Origin: Billgrantia kenyensis
GTDB taxonomy: Bacteria > Pseudomonadota > Gammaproteobacteria > Pseudomonadales > Halomonadaceae
Length of the DNA stretch: 53,766 bases
Reading direction: 5' to 3'
Assembly (NCBI RefSeq): GCF_013697085.1
Contig: NZ_JACEFT010000027.1
Location: forward strand, 1-53,766
The position numbers were made by a program, and so were the translations under genes. Shown one piece after another: positions 1 through 7,517 of the stretch. A model generated the notes under the pieces. It had not been told where the DNA came from and made no database searches. It worked only from the letters and a program-made list of their open reading frames with translations. Within the stretch, counting starts at the first letter, position 1. Each line of letters opens with the position of its first letter.

Positions 1-105
1 AAGGCGCCGGAAGCGGTGGTCGAGAAGGAGCGCGGCAAGCTCAAGGAGTACCAGGCGGCCCGCGCCGTGCTGCTCGAACAGCGCGACAAGATCGCCGCGC
101 TTTGA
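1..105 (+). CDS. valS: Valyl-tRNA synthetase, C-terminal fragment
   Basis: The window opens inside a reading frame that ends with TGA at 103-105. The 34 visible residues run from KAPEAVVEKER to QRDKIAAL. This is the charged, coiled-coil C-terminal arm of ValS, which contacts tRNA-Val; enterobacterial and pseudomonad ValS proteins end in a very similar KAPEAVVAKER...KIAAL sequence. The catalytic domain lies upstream of the window, so only the tail can be judged. Confidence 0.82.
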   Translation, partial: KAPEAVVEKERGKLKEYQAARAVLLEQRDKIAAL

Positions 106-148
106 CAGCGGCCCGAAACCGCCGCGCTGTGATCCAAGCGGCCCGGAG

Positions 149-1591
149 ATGACGCCAATGCCTCGAGACGACAGCTTGATGGACGCCAACGGCCACGGCT
201 TGACCCTCGAGGCGATACGTCCGCTGTTTCCGCTGCTCGAGCGCAACAGCGCCGGGGCGATCCTGGTCGACGAGGCGAGCCGGCTCATCTGGATCAACGC
301 CTGCTACTGCCGGCTGCTGGGGATCGACGACCCCACCAGCGTCATCGGCCGGCCGGTGATCGAGGTGATCCCGCATACCCGCATGCCCGAAGTGGTGCGC
401 AGCGGGCGGCCTATCCTGCTCGATATCATGGAGAATCAGGGCCGTCAGCTGGTGGTCACACGCCTGCCGCTGCACGACCCGACCAGCGGCCGGGTCAACG
501 GTGCAGTGGCCTTCATCGTCTTCGACGATCTCGAGCCCCTGGCGCCGCTGATCGGCAAATACCGCCGCCTGCAGCACGACCTGGCTGTGGCACGGCGCGC
601 CCTGGCCAGGCGCGGCTCGCGCTACGAGCTGGCCGACTTCGTCGGTGCCAGCCCCACGGTGCTCGAGGTCAAGCGTCGCGCTCGGCTGGCGGCCGGCAGG
701 ACCACACCGGTGCTGCTGCTGGGCGAGACCGGTACCGGCAAGGAGGTGCTGGCCCAGGCCATTCACGGCGACTCTCCCCGCGGGGTCCATCCCTTCGTGG
801 CGGTCAACGTTGCCGCGGTACCCGAGAACCTGCTCGAGGCGGAGTTCTTCGGCGTCGCGCCGGGGGCCTATACCGGCGCCGACAAGCGCACCCGCCAAGG
901 CAAGTTCCAGCTTGCCGACGGCGGCACGCTGTTCCTCGACGAAGTCGGCGACATGCCGCCGGCGCTGCAGGCCAAGCTGCTGCGCGCGTTGCAGGAGGGC
1001 GAGGTGGAGCCGCTGGGCTCCAACGAGATCAAGCGCGTCGACGTGCGCGTGATCGCCGCCACCAGCCGCGACCTGGAGGCCATGGTGGCGGAAGGCAGCT
1101 TCCGCTCCGACCTCTACTACCGGCTCAATGTGCTGCGCATCCAGGTCCCACCGCTGCGCGCGCGCCTGGCCGACCTGGGCATCCTGTGCGAGACGATTCT
1201 CGGGCGTATCGCGGCGGAGAGCGGCGAGCCCCGCGCCGAGATCACCGCCGAGGCCGTGGCCATGCTCCAGCAGCACGACTGGCCGGGCAATATCCGCGAG
1301 CTGCGCAACGTGCTCGAGCAGACCCTGGCGCTGAGCGAAGCCTGCAGCGTGATCGATATTCCCGAACTGCGCGCCGCTCTGCCTCTCTCCGCGCAGGCGC
1401 CCCAGGCAACGACGCCGGCTTCCTCCCTGCGCCCACTGGCCGACATCGTGGCCGACGCCGAGCGCTCCGCCTTGCGCGACGCCCTCGACGCCAGCAGCGG
1501 CAACAAGTCCCGTGCGGCTCGACTGCTGGGCATTCCCCGCTCGGTGCTCTACGACAAGCTCGCCAAGCTGTCTGTTAATCCGGACACGTGA
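149..1591 (+). CDS. Sigma-54-dependent activator (PAS-AAA+-Fis HTH), HbcR-like
   Basis: An enhancer-binding protein of 480 residues that would use ATP hydrolysis to open sigma-54 promoters. A PAS-like sensory region spans about residues 20-130. The AAA+ domain has Walker A GETGTGKE at 192-199, the sigma-54-contacting loop GAYTGA at 239-244 (usual GAFTGA) and Walker B GGTLFLDE at 258-265. A Fis-type helix-turn-helix with SGNKSRAARLLGIPRSVLYDKL closes the protein. There is no response-regulator receiver domain, so a ligand sensed by PAS, not phosphorylation, probably controls it. It lies directly before a sigma-54 promoter, a TRAP transporter and a 3-hydroxybutyrate dehydrogenase, which suggests the role of pseudomonad HbcR. 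The ATG at 149 was kept; ATG at 158 or 179 is also possible. Confidence 0.9.
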   Translation: MTPMPRDDSLMDANGHGLTLEAIRPLFPLLERNSAGAILVDEASRLIWINACYCRLLGIDDPTSVIGRPVIEVIPHTRMPEVVRSGRPILLDIMENQGRQLVVTRLPLHDPTSGRVNGAVAFIVFDDLEPLAPLIGKYRRLQHDLAVARRALARRGSRYELADFVGASPTVLEVKRRARLAAGRTTPVLLLGETGTGKEVLAQAIHGDSPRGVHPFVAVNVAAVPENLLEAEFFGVAPGAYTGADKRTRQGKFQLADGGTLFLDEVGDMPPALQAKLLRALQEGEVEPLGSNEIKRVDVRVIAATSRDLEAMVAEGSFRSDLYYRLNVLRIQVPPLRARLADLGILCETILGRIAAESGEPRAEITAEAVAMLQQHDWPGNIRELRNVLEQTLALSEACSVIDIPELRAALPLSAQAPQATTPASSLRPLADIVADAERSALRDALDASSGNKSRAARLLGIPRSVLYDKLAKLSVNPDT

Positions 1592-1598
1592 CCGGATT
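1577..1598. promoter_or_regulatory. Candidate enhancer (UAS) palindrome for the activator
   Basis: AATCCGG (1577-1583) and CCGGATT (1592-1598) are perfect inverted 7-mers around ACACGTGA, whose core CACGTG is itself palindromic. The 22-base site departs from perfect symmetry at one pair only. It overlaps the stop codon of the activator and ends 115 bases before the -24/-12 promoter, a normal distance for a sigma-54 enhancer. Binding by the upstream activator is an inference. Confidence 0.55.
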
Positions 1599-1632
1599 TC
1601 CGACAAAATCAGCTGCAACCAAAGTCTAATTA

Positions 1633-1651
1633 TGTCCAATAATCCGGACAC
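1633..1651. promoter_or_regulatory. Second candidate activator half-site/operator
   Basis: TGTCC (1633-1637) and GGACA (1646-1650) form an inverted repeat. The segment TAATCCGGACAC at 1640-1651 exactly repeats TAATCCGGACAC at 1576-1587. The two copies are 64 bases apart, about six helical turns, so they face the same side of the DNA. This supports a two-site enhancer for the activator. Confidence 0.5.
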
Positions 1652-1713
1652 CCCTTCCGCTTCGCCCTCCCTCAAAAAATATAACTACCTGTAATTATAG
1701 AACTTTCCCAGAA

Positions 1714-1729
1714 TGGCACGGCTTGTGCA
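1714..1729 (+). promoter_or_regulatory. Sigma-54 (-24/-12) promoter of the TRAP-bdhA operon
   Basis: TGGCACGGCTTGTGCA matches the sigma-54 consensus TGGCAC-N5-TTGCA at all but one position. GG (1715-1716) and GC (1727-1728) are exactly ten bases apart. Transcription should start near 1740 and give a leader of about 115 nucleotides before the TRAP binding-protein gene. Confidence 0.85.
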
Positions 1730-1750
1730 CCAGTATTGGTCACGCGCCAT

Positions 1751-1829
1751 GGCCCTGACAAAACCAGGGCCTGAGTGCGAGACAACGAACAAGATACGCC
1801 GCACACGACAGCGCCAACCAAAGGCGCTG
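1751..1829 (+). other. Structured 5' leader of the TRAP operon mRNA
   Basis: Two hairpins lie in the predicted leader: GGCCCTG/CAGGGCC (1751-1757 with 1765-1771) and CAGCGCC/GGCGCTG (1809-1815 with 1823-1829). A CA-rich single-stranded stretch (GACAACAAAGCACAAGGAG, 1831-1849) follows and runs into the ribosome binding site. Such A-rich motifs next to a Shine-Dalgarno sequence resemble Hfq/Crc catabolite-repression targets in pseudomonads; that function is only inferred here. Confidence 0.4.
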
Positions 1830-1854
1830 CGACAACAAAGCACAAGGAGCCTTC

Positions 1855-2964
1855 ATGTCGTTCATTCCGTCTCTCGCCACTCGCCTTCGCCCGCTCACCC
1901 TCGGCGTTGCTGCCACCACCTTGATGGTTGGCGCAACAGCCGCGAGCTCCGCCGAGGCCCAGGAGCGGGTACGCTGGCAGGTACCCATCGCCTTCCCCTC
2001 GCACCTGGTGGGCCTGAGTACTCCGGTACGCTTCCTCAGCGAGCAGCTGGATCAAGCTTCCGGCGGCAACATCAACCTGCGCTACTATGAGCCGGGCGAG
2101 CTGATTCCGCCGTTCGAGATCCTCGATGCCGTCTCCGAGGGCCGCTATGACGCCGGCTTCACCTGGGTCGGCTATGACCAGGGGAGCATTCCCTCCCTGC
2201 CGCTGTTTGCCGGCGCGCCGTTCGGCATGGAGCCACCCGCCTACCTGGCGTGGCACTACTTCGGCGGCGGCGCCGAACTGCTGGAAGAGATCTACGAGGA
2301 GTACAACGTCCAGCCGCTGCTGTGCAGCATGATCGGCCCTGAAGCGGCCGGCTGGTTCGCCGAGCCGCTGGAAGATCTCGACCAGATCGATGGCCTGCGC
2401 ATCCGCTTCGCCGGTATCGGCGGCCGCGTGATGGAGCGCCTTGGCGCTTCGGTGACCATGATCCCGGGTGGCGAGCTCTACCAGGCCATGGAGCGCGGCA
2501 CGATCGACGCCATGGAGTTCTCCGCCCCGGCGGTGGACCGCATCTTGGGCATGCAGGAGATCGTGCAGAACTACGTGCTGCCGGGCTGGCACCAGACCTT
2601 CACCACCGCCCACCTGCTGATCAACAAGGACAGTTGGGATGCGCTGGAGCCGCAGACCCAGGCGCTGATCGACATGGGCTGCCGTGCAGCCACGCTGTAC
2701 GGTTACTCCGAGAGCGAGATCGAGAACCCCAAGGCGCTGCGTGACTTCGAGGAAGAAGGCGTCAACGCCCAGGTGCTGTCCGACGAGATCCTTGGCGAGC
2801 TGCGCCGGGTGACCAACGAGGTTCAGGCCGAGATCGCCGCCGAGGACGAGATGTTCGCTCGCGTGCTCGAAAGCCAGCAGGAGTTCATGAAGCTGCACGG
2901 CAACTGGCATGTGAAGGGCCACCTGCCGCGCTCCTACTACGCACCGGAAAACATCGAGGACTGA
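1855..2964 (+). CDS. TRAP transporter solute-binding protein (DctP family)
   Basis: A periplasmic ligand-binding subunit of 369 residues. The N-terminus is a signal peptide (basic RLRP, then a hydrophobic stretch, cleavage likely after about residue 35, A-E-A). The conserved segment IDGLRIRFAGIGGRVMERLGAS carries the arginine that in this family clamps a substrate carboxylate, and MERGTIDAMEFSAPAVD is also typical. The overall style is like the TakP/monocarboxylate branch. AAGGAG at 1844-1849 fixes the start. It is the first gene of the sigma-54 operon. The dehydrogenase at the end of the operon suggests the ligand is 3-hydroxybutyrate or a related hydroxy acid, which the sequence alone does not prove. 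Confidence 0.92.
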   Translation: MSFIPSLATRLRPLTLGVAATTLMVGATAASSAEAQERVRWQVPIAFPSHLVGLSTPVRFLSEQLDQASGGNINLRYYEPGELIPPFEILDAVSEGRYDAGFTWVGYDQGSIPSLPLFAGAPFGMEPPAYLAWHYFGGGAELLEEIYEEYNVQPLLCSMIGPEAAGWFAEPLEDLDQIDGLRIRFAGIGGRVMERLGASVTMIPGGELYQAMERGTIDAMEFSAPAVDRILGMQEIVQNYVLPGWHQTFTTAHLLINKDSWDALEPQTQALIDMGCRAATLYGYSESEIENPKALRDFEEEGVNAQVLSDEILGELRRVTNEVQAEIAAEDEMFARVLESQQEFMKLHGNWHVKGHLPRSYYAPENIED

Positions 2965-2972
2965 GCCACCCC

Positions 2973-3000
2973 GCCCGCCGGCTGAATCAGCACGGCGGGC
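2973..3000 (+). other. Strong intercistronic hairpin between binding protein and permease genes
   Basis: GCCCGCCG (2973-2980) pairs with CGGCGGGC (2993-3000). The stem continues inward as GCTG/CAGC with one bulged A and an AAT loop, giving 12 base pairs. No T-run follows, so it is unlikely to be a full terminator. It probably protects the 3' end of the binding-protein message and lowers permease expression. Confidence 0.6.
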
Positions 3001-3088
3001 ATCGCTCCTGACGTCTCGATGAATTGCATCAGGCCGGCCGCCGCTCCAGGCGGTGGCCGGCTTCCGCCTTCCATCCCTCGGAGTCACC

Positions 3089-3679
3089 ATGAGCAACAAT
3101 GACTCGGCGACCTCGGCGCCGGAGGGACACTCTGCGCCAGAGTTGCCCACCAACCGCCTGAGCTACCGCCTCGACATGGCCGTCCTGCTGTTCGGCCGGG
3201 CGATCTCCTGGCTGTGGCTCGCCACCCTGGCGGTGGTTTTGACCAACGTGGTCAACCGTTTCATTCTCGGGCGCGGCTCGATCGCCGTGGAGGAGCTCTC
3301 CTGGCACCTGTTCGGGGCCACCATGATCCTCACCCTGGCCTACGCGGTGGTCAGCGACGACCACGTGCGCGTCGACGTGATTCGCGAGAAGTTCTCGCTG
3401 CGCACCCAGGCCTGGATAGAGCTGCTGGGTATCGCGCTGCTGGCCCTACCCATCCTCTACCTGATGGTGGAGCAGCTCTACCAGTACGGTTACCGCTCCT
3501 ACCTGCGCAATGAGCGGTCCCAGGCCCCCAGCGGCCTGCCCTACCGCTTCATCATCAAGACCTTGATTCCCATCGGCCTGACGCTGGTGGCCGTGGCCCT
3601 GCTGTCTCGCGTGCTGCGCTGCTGCACCCTGCTGTTCGGTTTCCCCAGGCGGGTTTACAAGACGACTCCTCGGCAATAG
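3089..3679 (+). CDS. TRAP transporter small permease (DctQ family)
   Basis: The 196-residue small membrane subunit of the TRAP transporter. Four hydrophobic segments are visible (starting near MAVLLFGRAISWLW, HLFGATMILTLAY, WIELLGIALLALPILY and TLIPIGLTLVAVALL). EELSWHLFGATMILTLAYAVVSDDHVRVD is the family's signature region. The first ATG preceded by a plausible binding site (CTCGGAG) is at 3089; a longer frame from 3053 would add 12 residues without a better site. It lies between the binding protein and the large permease. DctQ links the two and helps form the Na+-driven transporter. Confidence 0.9.
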   Translation: MSNNDSATSAPEGHSAPELPTNRLSYRLDMAVLLFGRAISWLWLATLAVVLTNVVNRFILGRGSIAVEELSWHLFGATMILTLAYAVVSDDHVRVDVIREKFSLRTQAWIELLGIALLALPILYLMVEQLYQYGYRSYLRNERSQAPSGLPYRFIIKTLIPIGLTLVAVALLSRVLRCCTLLFGFPRRVYKTTPRQ

Positions 3680-3729
3680 CCGAAACCAGACGCCATCGGA
3701 AACGCCACGTTCATCTACAGAGATCGACT

Positions 3730-5100
3730 ATGGGACTGGAACAATTACTCGTGCTGGCGATGTTCGCCAGCTTCATGAGTCTGCTGCTGCTGGGCTTCCC
3801 CGTGGCCTGGTCGCTGGCCGGCGTCGGCTTCGTCTTCGCCGTCATCGGCCATGTGCTGGTCGAGTACATGGCCGCCGACCTGTGGTTCTCCTGGGGCGGC
3901 ACCATCGGCGTGCTGGACCGCCGCATCTACGGCATCGTCGCTAACGAGCTGATGGTGGCACTGCCGCTGTTCATCTTCATGGGCATCATGCTCGACCGTT
4001 CGGGAATCGCCGAACGGCTGATGAGCTCGCTGGTACGCGTACTCGGCGGCCTGCGCGGCGGCTACGCCGTCACCGTGGTGATCGTCGGCGTGCTGCTGGC
4101 CGCCTCCACCGGCATCGTCGGTGCCTCGGTGGTGCTGCTGGGCATGCTCTCGCTGGGGCCGATGATGCGCGCCCAGTACAACAAGTCGCTGGCGGTGGGC
4201 ACCGCCTGCTCGGTGGGCACCCTGGGCATCCTGGTCCCCCCCAGCATCATGCTGGTGCTGATGGCCGACCGCATGGGGACCTCCGACGCCTCGGTGGGTC
4301 GCCTGTTCATGGCCGCACTGGTGCCCGGCGTGATGCTGGGGCTGATGTACATTGCCTACATCCTGATCGCCGCCTACCTGAAGAAGGACCTGGCGCCGGC
4401 GCCCAAGGATCGCGAGCCGCTCAACGCCCGGGCATTCATCCAGGTATTCTGGGCCGTGCTGCCGCCGCTGGGCCTGATACTGGCCGTACTGGGCTCGATC
4501 TTCACCGGCTTCGCCACCACCACCGAGGCTTCGGCGGTGGGCGCGCTGGGAGCGCTGCTGCTGGCGCTGTTCAACCGCCGCCTCACCCTGACCACCCTAC
4601 GCCAAGCGCTCTACCAGACCAGCCGCACCACGGCGTTCATCTTCGCCATCTTCATCGGTGCCACGGTGTTCGCCGCGGTGCTGCGGGGGCTGGGCGGCGA
4701 CGACGTGGTGCGCATGGCACTCACCGGACTGCCCTTCAGCGAGACCGGTATCGTGCTGACCATCCTGCTGGTGGTGTTCCTGCTGGGCTTCTTCCTCGAC
4801 TGGGTGGAGATCACGCTGATCATCCTGCCGCTGGTGGCACCGGTAGTCTTCAGCCTGGGCGTCGACCCGCTGTGGTTTGCGATGCTCTTCGCCATCTGCC
4901 TGCAGACGTCGTTCCTGACCCCACCGGTGGGCTTCGCCCTGTTCTACATCAAGGGCGTGTGTCCGCCAGGGATCACGACCCGCGATATCTACCTTGGGGT
5001 AGCCCCCTTCGTGGCCATTCAGTTGACCGGTCTGCTGCTGGTGTTCTTCTTCGCCCCCCTGGCGACCTGGCTACCCAGCGAGATCTACGGCGGCCGCTGA
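3730..5100 (+). CDS. TRAP transporter large permease (DctM family)
   Basis: The 456-residue transport subunit, hydrophobic along its whole length, with about twelve membrane segments. Family segments include NELMVALPLFIFMGIMLDRSG, the glycine-rich ASTGIVGASVVLLGMLSLGPM and GTLGILVPPSIMLVLMAD in the first half, and FATTTEASAVGALGALLLA plus LQTSFLTPPVGFALFYIKGV in the second. These are the two inverted-repeat substrate/ion-binding hairpins typical of the DctM/ion-transporter superfamily. Length is normal. It follows dctQ-like by 50 bases and precedes the dehydrogenase by 21. Confidence 0.93.
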   Translation: MGLEQLLVLAMFASFMSLLLLGFPVAWSLAGVGFVFAVIGHVLVEYMAADLWFSWGGTIGVLDRRIYGIVANELMVALPLFIFMGIMLDRSGIAERLMSSLVRVLGGLRGGYAVTVVIVGVLLAASTGIVGASVVLLGMLSLGPMMRAQYNKSLAVGTACSVGTLGILVPPSIMLVLMADRMGTSDASVGRLFMAALVPGVMLGLMYIAYILIAAYLKKDLAPAPKDREPLNARAFIQVFWAVLPPLGLILAVLGSIFTGFATTTEASAVGALGALLLALFNRRLTLTTLRQALYQTSRTTAFIFAIFIGATVFAAVLRGLGGDDVVRMALTGLPFSETGIVLTILLVVFLLGFFLDWVEITLIILPLVAPVVFSLGVDPLWFAMLFAICLQTSFLTPPVGFALFYIKGVCPPGITTRDIYLGVAPFVAIQLTGLLLVFFFAPLATWLPSEIYGGR

Positions 5101-5121
5101 CTTTTCGATAGGAGACTTGCG

Positions 5122-5904
5122 ATGCAACTGATTGACAAGACGGCTCTGATCACCGGTGCGGCGGGCGGCCTGGGCCGCGCCATTGCCGAGCGCTATGCCG
5201 AGGAAGGCGCCCGGGTCGCCGTGGCCGACCTCGACCTGGGCGCCGCCGAAGCGACGGTGGAGGCCATTTGCGCCAACGGTGGCCAGGCCATGGCGCTGGC
5301 CATGGATGTCACCGACGAGGCTGCGGTCAACGCCGGGGTGGAGCGCCTGGTGGCCGAGTGGGGCGGGCTGGATATCGCCATCGCCAATGCCGGCATCCAG
5401 CACATCGCCTCGCTCGACACCCTCACCTTCGCCGACTGGCGCAAAGTGATGGCGGTGCACCTGGATGGCGCCTTCCTGGTTACCAGCGCAGCGCTGCGCC
5501 AGATGTATCGCCAGGAGCGCGGCGGCTGCATGATCTACATGGGTTCGGTCCACAGCAAGCTGGCCTCGCCGCTGAAGGCGCCCTACGTGGCGGCCAAGCA
5601 CGGCCTGCTGGGCCTGTGTCGCACCGTGGCCAAGGAGGGCGCGAAGCACCGGGTGCGCGCCAACCTGATCTGCCCGGGATTTGTGCGCACGCCGCTAGTG
5701 GACCGCCAGATTCCCGAGCAGGCCGAGGCGCTGGGGATCTCGGAGGAGGCGGTGATCCGCGACGTCATGCTCAAGGATACCGTCGACGGAGAGTTCACTA
5801 CCCTGGACGACATCGCCGAGGTTGCGCTGCATCTGGCTGCCTTCCCCACTGCCGCCCTGACTGGGCAGTCGATAGTGGCCAGTCACGGCTGGTACATGCA
5901 ATAA
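5122..5904 (+). CDS. bdhA: D-3-hydroxybutyrate dehydrogenase (SDR family)
   Basis: Oxidises (R)-3-hydroxybutyrate to acetoacetate with NAD+. The 260-residue Rossmann enzyme has the nucleotide motif TGAAGGLG (11-18) and the SDR catalytic residues S142, Y155 and K159. The five substrate-binding residues known from Pseudomonas fragi HBDH are all present at matching positions or within one residue: Q93, H144, K152, Q196 and W257. This makes the assignment much stronger than a generic SDR call. A good site (AGGAG, 5110-5114) precedes the ATG. Being last in the TRAP operon, it probably acts directly on the imported substrate. Confidence 0.88.
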   Translation: MQLIDKTALITGAAGGLGRAIAERYAEEGARVAVADLDLGAAEATVEAICANGGQAMALAMDVTDEAAVNAGVERLVAEWGGLDIAIANAGIQHIASLDTLTFADWRKVMAVHLDGAFLVTSAALRQMYRQERGGCMIYMGSVHSKLASPLKAPYVAAKHGLLGLCRTVAKEGAKHRVRANLICPGFVRTPLVDRQIPEQAEALGISEEAVIRDVMLKDTVDGEFTTLDDIAEVALHLAAFPTAALTGQSIVASHGWYMQ

Positions 5905-5970
5905 GGAAACCCAGCACAAATGCCTAGAGCATTAGGGAACGCTGTTCTGAAATCACGCTTTCCCCTAGAA

Positions 5971-6005
5971 TGAGGGCATCGACAACCAACGCGCCGATGC
6001 CCTCA
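5971..6005 (+). promoter_or_regulatory. Inverted repeat ending on the lpxT start codon
   Basis: TGAGGGCATCG (5971-5981) and CGATGCCCTCA (5995-6005) are perfect 11-base inverted repeats around a 13-base loop. The right arm ends on the A of the lpxT ATG, and no Shine-Dalgarno sequence is visible. A -10-like TAGAAT sits at 5966-5971. The repeat could be an operator, or an RNA hairpin limiting translation if transcription starts further upstream. Confidence 0.45.
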
Positions 6006-6739
6006 TGCCCAATACCGAACCAACCTTTGCTCCCGGCCGCATTCTCGTCTTCAATCTGGTAGGCGCCCTGCTGGTGTGGTCGTGGCTTTCGCCCGGCCTA
6101 ATGTTCTGGACCGAGATCGACGACGCCGTCTTCTTCCTGACCAATGCCTGGCTGACGCCAGAGAACGAGGCGTGGGTGGTATTCGTCGCCGCCGTCAACA
6201 ATCGCCTGTTCGACGTGGTGAGTTTTTTCATCCTGCTGGCGATCTATCTGTGGGCCATGAGTCATGACACTCAGCGCAAGCATCGCATGATGCGCTGGGG
6301 TGGCATCGGCATCACCATGCTGTTGACCGCCGTCCTGTTTGCTCAGGGGTTCCGCATGGTGGTGCCCTATACGCACCCCAGCCCCACCCTGGTCTATGAC
6401 GATGTCAACCTGATCACCGAGATGGTCGACTTCTCTACCAAGGACAGCTCCGGCAGCAGCTTCCCCGGCGACCATGGGGTCAACCTGTTCCTATTCACCG
6501 CCTTCATGTGGCGCTTCGCCGGCCTCAAGGTGATGCTGGTCAGTGCCGTTTTCGCCGTCCTGCTCAGCGCCCCCCGGATCCTCAGCGGCGCCCACTGGTT
6601 CAGCGACGTTTTCTTCGCCGCCATCGTCATCAACCTGGTGGCCGCGCCATGGATTCTGCTCACGCCGCTGGGCCCGGGGCTGTCACGGGCGATTACCGCG
6701 GGCATGGTCAAGGTACGCAATGCCCTGCCAGGCCGCTAA
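6005..6739 (+). CDS. lpxT: Lipid A 1-diphosphate synthase (PAP2 family)
   Basis: An inner-membrane PAP2-superfamily enzyme of 244 residues. LpxT transfers a phosphate from undecaprenyl diphosphate to the 1-position of lipid A on the periplasmic face. Visible motifs are DSSGSSFPGDHG (near 156) and PRILSGAHWFSDV (near 196), carrying the histidines and aspartate of the phosphatase signature. The E. coli LpxT features FPGDHG, AFMWR, GAHWF-D and PWxLLTPL are all present, as is the N-terminal NLVGALLVWSW membrane segment. This distinguishes it from generic PAP2 phosphatases. It is monocistronic and ends at a bidirectional terminator. Confidence 0.85.
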   Translation: MPNTEPTFAPGRILVFNLVGALLVWSWLSPGLMFWTEIDDAVFFLTNAWLTPENEAWVVFVAAVNNRLFDVVSFFILLAIYLWAMSHDTQRKHRMMRWGGIGITMLLTAVLFAQGFRMVVPYTHPSPTLVYDDVNLITEMVDFSTKDSSGSSFPGDHGVNLFLFTAFMWRFAGLKVMLVSAVFAVLLSAPRILSGAHWFSDVFFAAIVINLVAAPWILLTPLGPGLSRAITAGMVKVRNALPGR

Positions 6740-6775
6740 TCAAATCACTTGCTTAGTCTGTGTTCGACCATTGAC

Positions 6776-6803
6776 AAAAGCGCGGCCTCGGCCGCGCTTT
6801 TTT
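6776..6803. terminator. Bidirectional terminator between lpxT and the META lipoprotein gene
   Basis: AAAA, then GCGCGGC, a CTCG loop, GCCGCGC and a run of T. The A-run on one side and T-run on the other serve both converging transcripts. Confidence 0.85.
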
Positions 6804-6811
6804 CTTTCGGT

Positions 6812-7270
6812 TCAGTTGGCCTTGCGCCAGCCCCCCAGTACCCGCTGGTCCGGTCCAAAGAAGACCAGGCGATCGTGGTCGATCAAAAAGCGGTAGGCAG
6901 TTTCCATCATGTCGGTGACCCGCTGGGCGTCCTCCAGCTGTGGGCAGCCGCGGCGGGTAGTGGCCAGGTCACTGAACTGGATGCGGTTGCCTTCGTCGAG
7001 GCGCACCCGACCGTTGATCTGGTTGCAGCCGTCGCTGCCGGTCACACGCCCATCGGGTGCAACCACGAAATGTGGCGTCTCGGGCATCGAAAGCCGCTCA
7101 TCGGTCCCGACGAGGAGCAGGTTCCAGCGCTGCCCCACGACCGGATGATCGCTGGAGGCGATACGCGGTGCATCCTGGCGAGAGGGTTCGCTCGGCTTGC
7201 CGCCACAGGCGGCCAGGGACATGGCCACGAACGCCAGCAGCAGCGCTCGGCCAATAGGAGTCTTGTTCAT
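6812..7270 (-). CDS. META-domain (HslJ-like) lipoprotein
   Basis: A 152-residue predicted outer-membrane or periplasmic lipoprotein. The signal peptide ends in the lipobox L19-A-A-C22, and the mature protein would be anchored at C22. The META domain is recognised from WNLLLVGTDE near its start, GSDGCNQINGRVRLDEG and TTRRGC. The DGCN and RGC cysteines probably form the disulfide seen in this family. HslJ relatives are linked to envelope stress and novobiocin tolerance in E. coli; no specific role can be read here. It converges with lpxT. Confidence 0.8.
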   Translation of the reverse strand: MNKTPIGRALLLAFVAMSLAACGGKPSEPSRQDAPRIASSDHPVVGQRWNLLLVGTDERLSMPETPHFVVAPDGRVTGSDGCNQINGRVRLDEGNRIQFSDLATTRRGCPQLEDAQRVTDMMETAYRFLIDHDRLVFFGPDQRVLGGWRKAN

Positions 7271-7348
7271 CTAGAGGTTCGTTCCTTATTGCCTTTATAT
7301 CGATCTTGGGAAGCGCCGCACAAATTGACGAGCGAGATGAAGCGGCTA

Positions 7349-7438
7349 GGTTCGTTCCCGACGAACCAACGCACTTCCCACATCCATGTGGGTCGCAAGG
7401 CGCACGGAGCACAGGAACCGGAGCATATGGGGTATATG
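7349..7438. repeat. Non-coding stretch with three successive short hairpins
   Basis: GGTTCGT/ACGAACC (7349-7355, 7361-7367), CCCACAT/ATGTGGG (7377-7383, 7386-7392) and CATAT..ATATG (7424-7438) follow one another in a 247-base gap without a credible gene. The dense palindromes resemble a repetitive extragenic element. No second copy is visible in this window. Confidence 0.4.
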
Positions 7439-7517
7439 TGAGGATTCCGACGGTCCGACGCTTCGGCACCGCGCAACGCAGCGATTCGCTCGCGCAGGCA
7501 TTTGGGGGTGTTTCCCC

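Noticed and set aside
41..1675. Long minus-strand frame opposite the sigma-54 activator
   Set aside because: Composition is that of a reverse shadow of a GC-rich gene; the plus strand has all motifs of a known family.
1672..3153. Minus-strand frame opposite the TRAP binding protein
   Set aside because: It runs across the sigma-54 promoter and leader, and its product has no family features.
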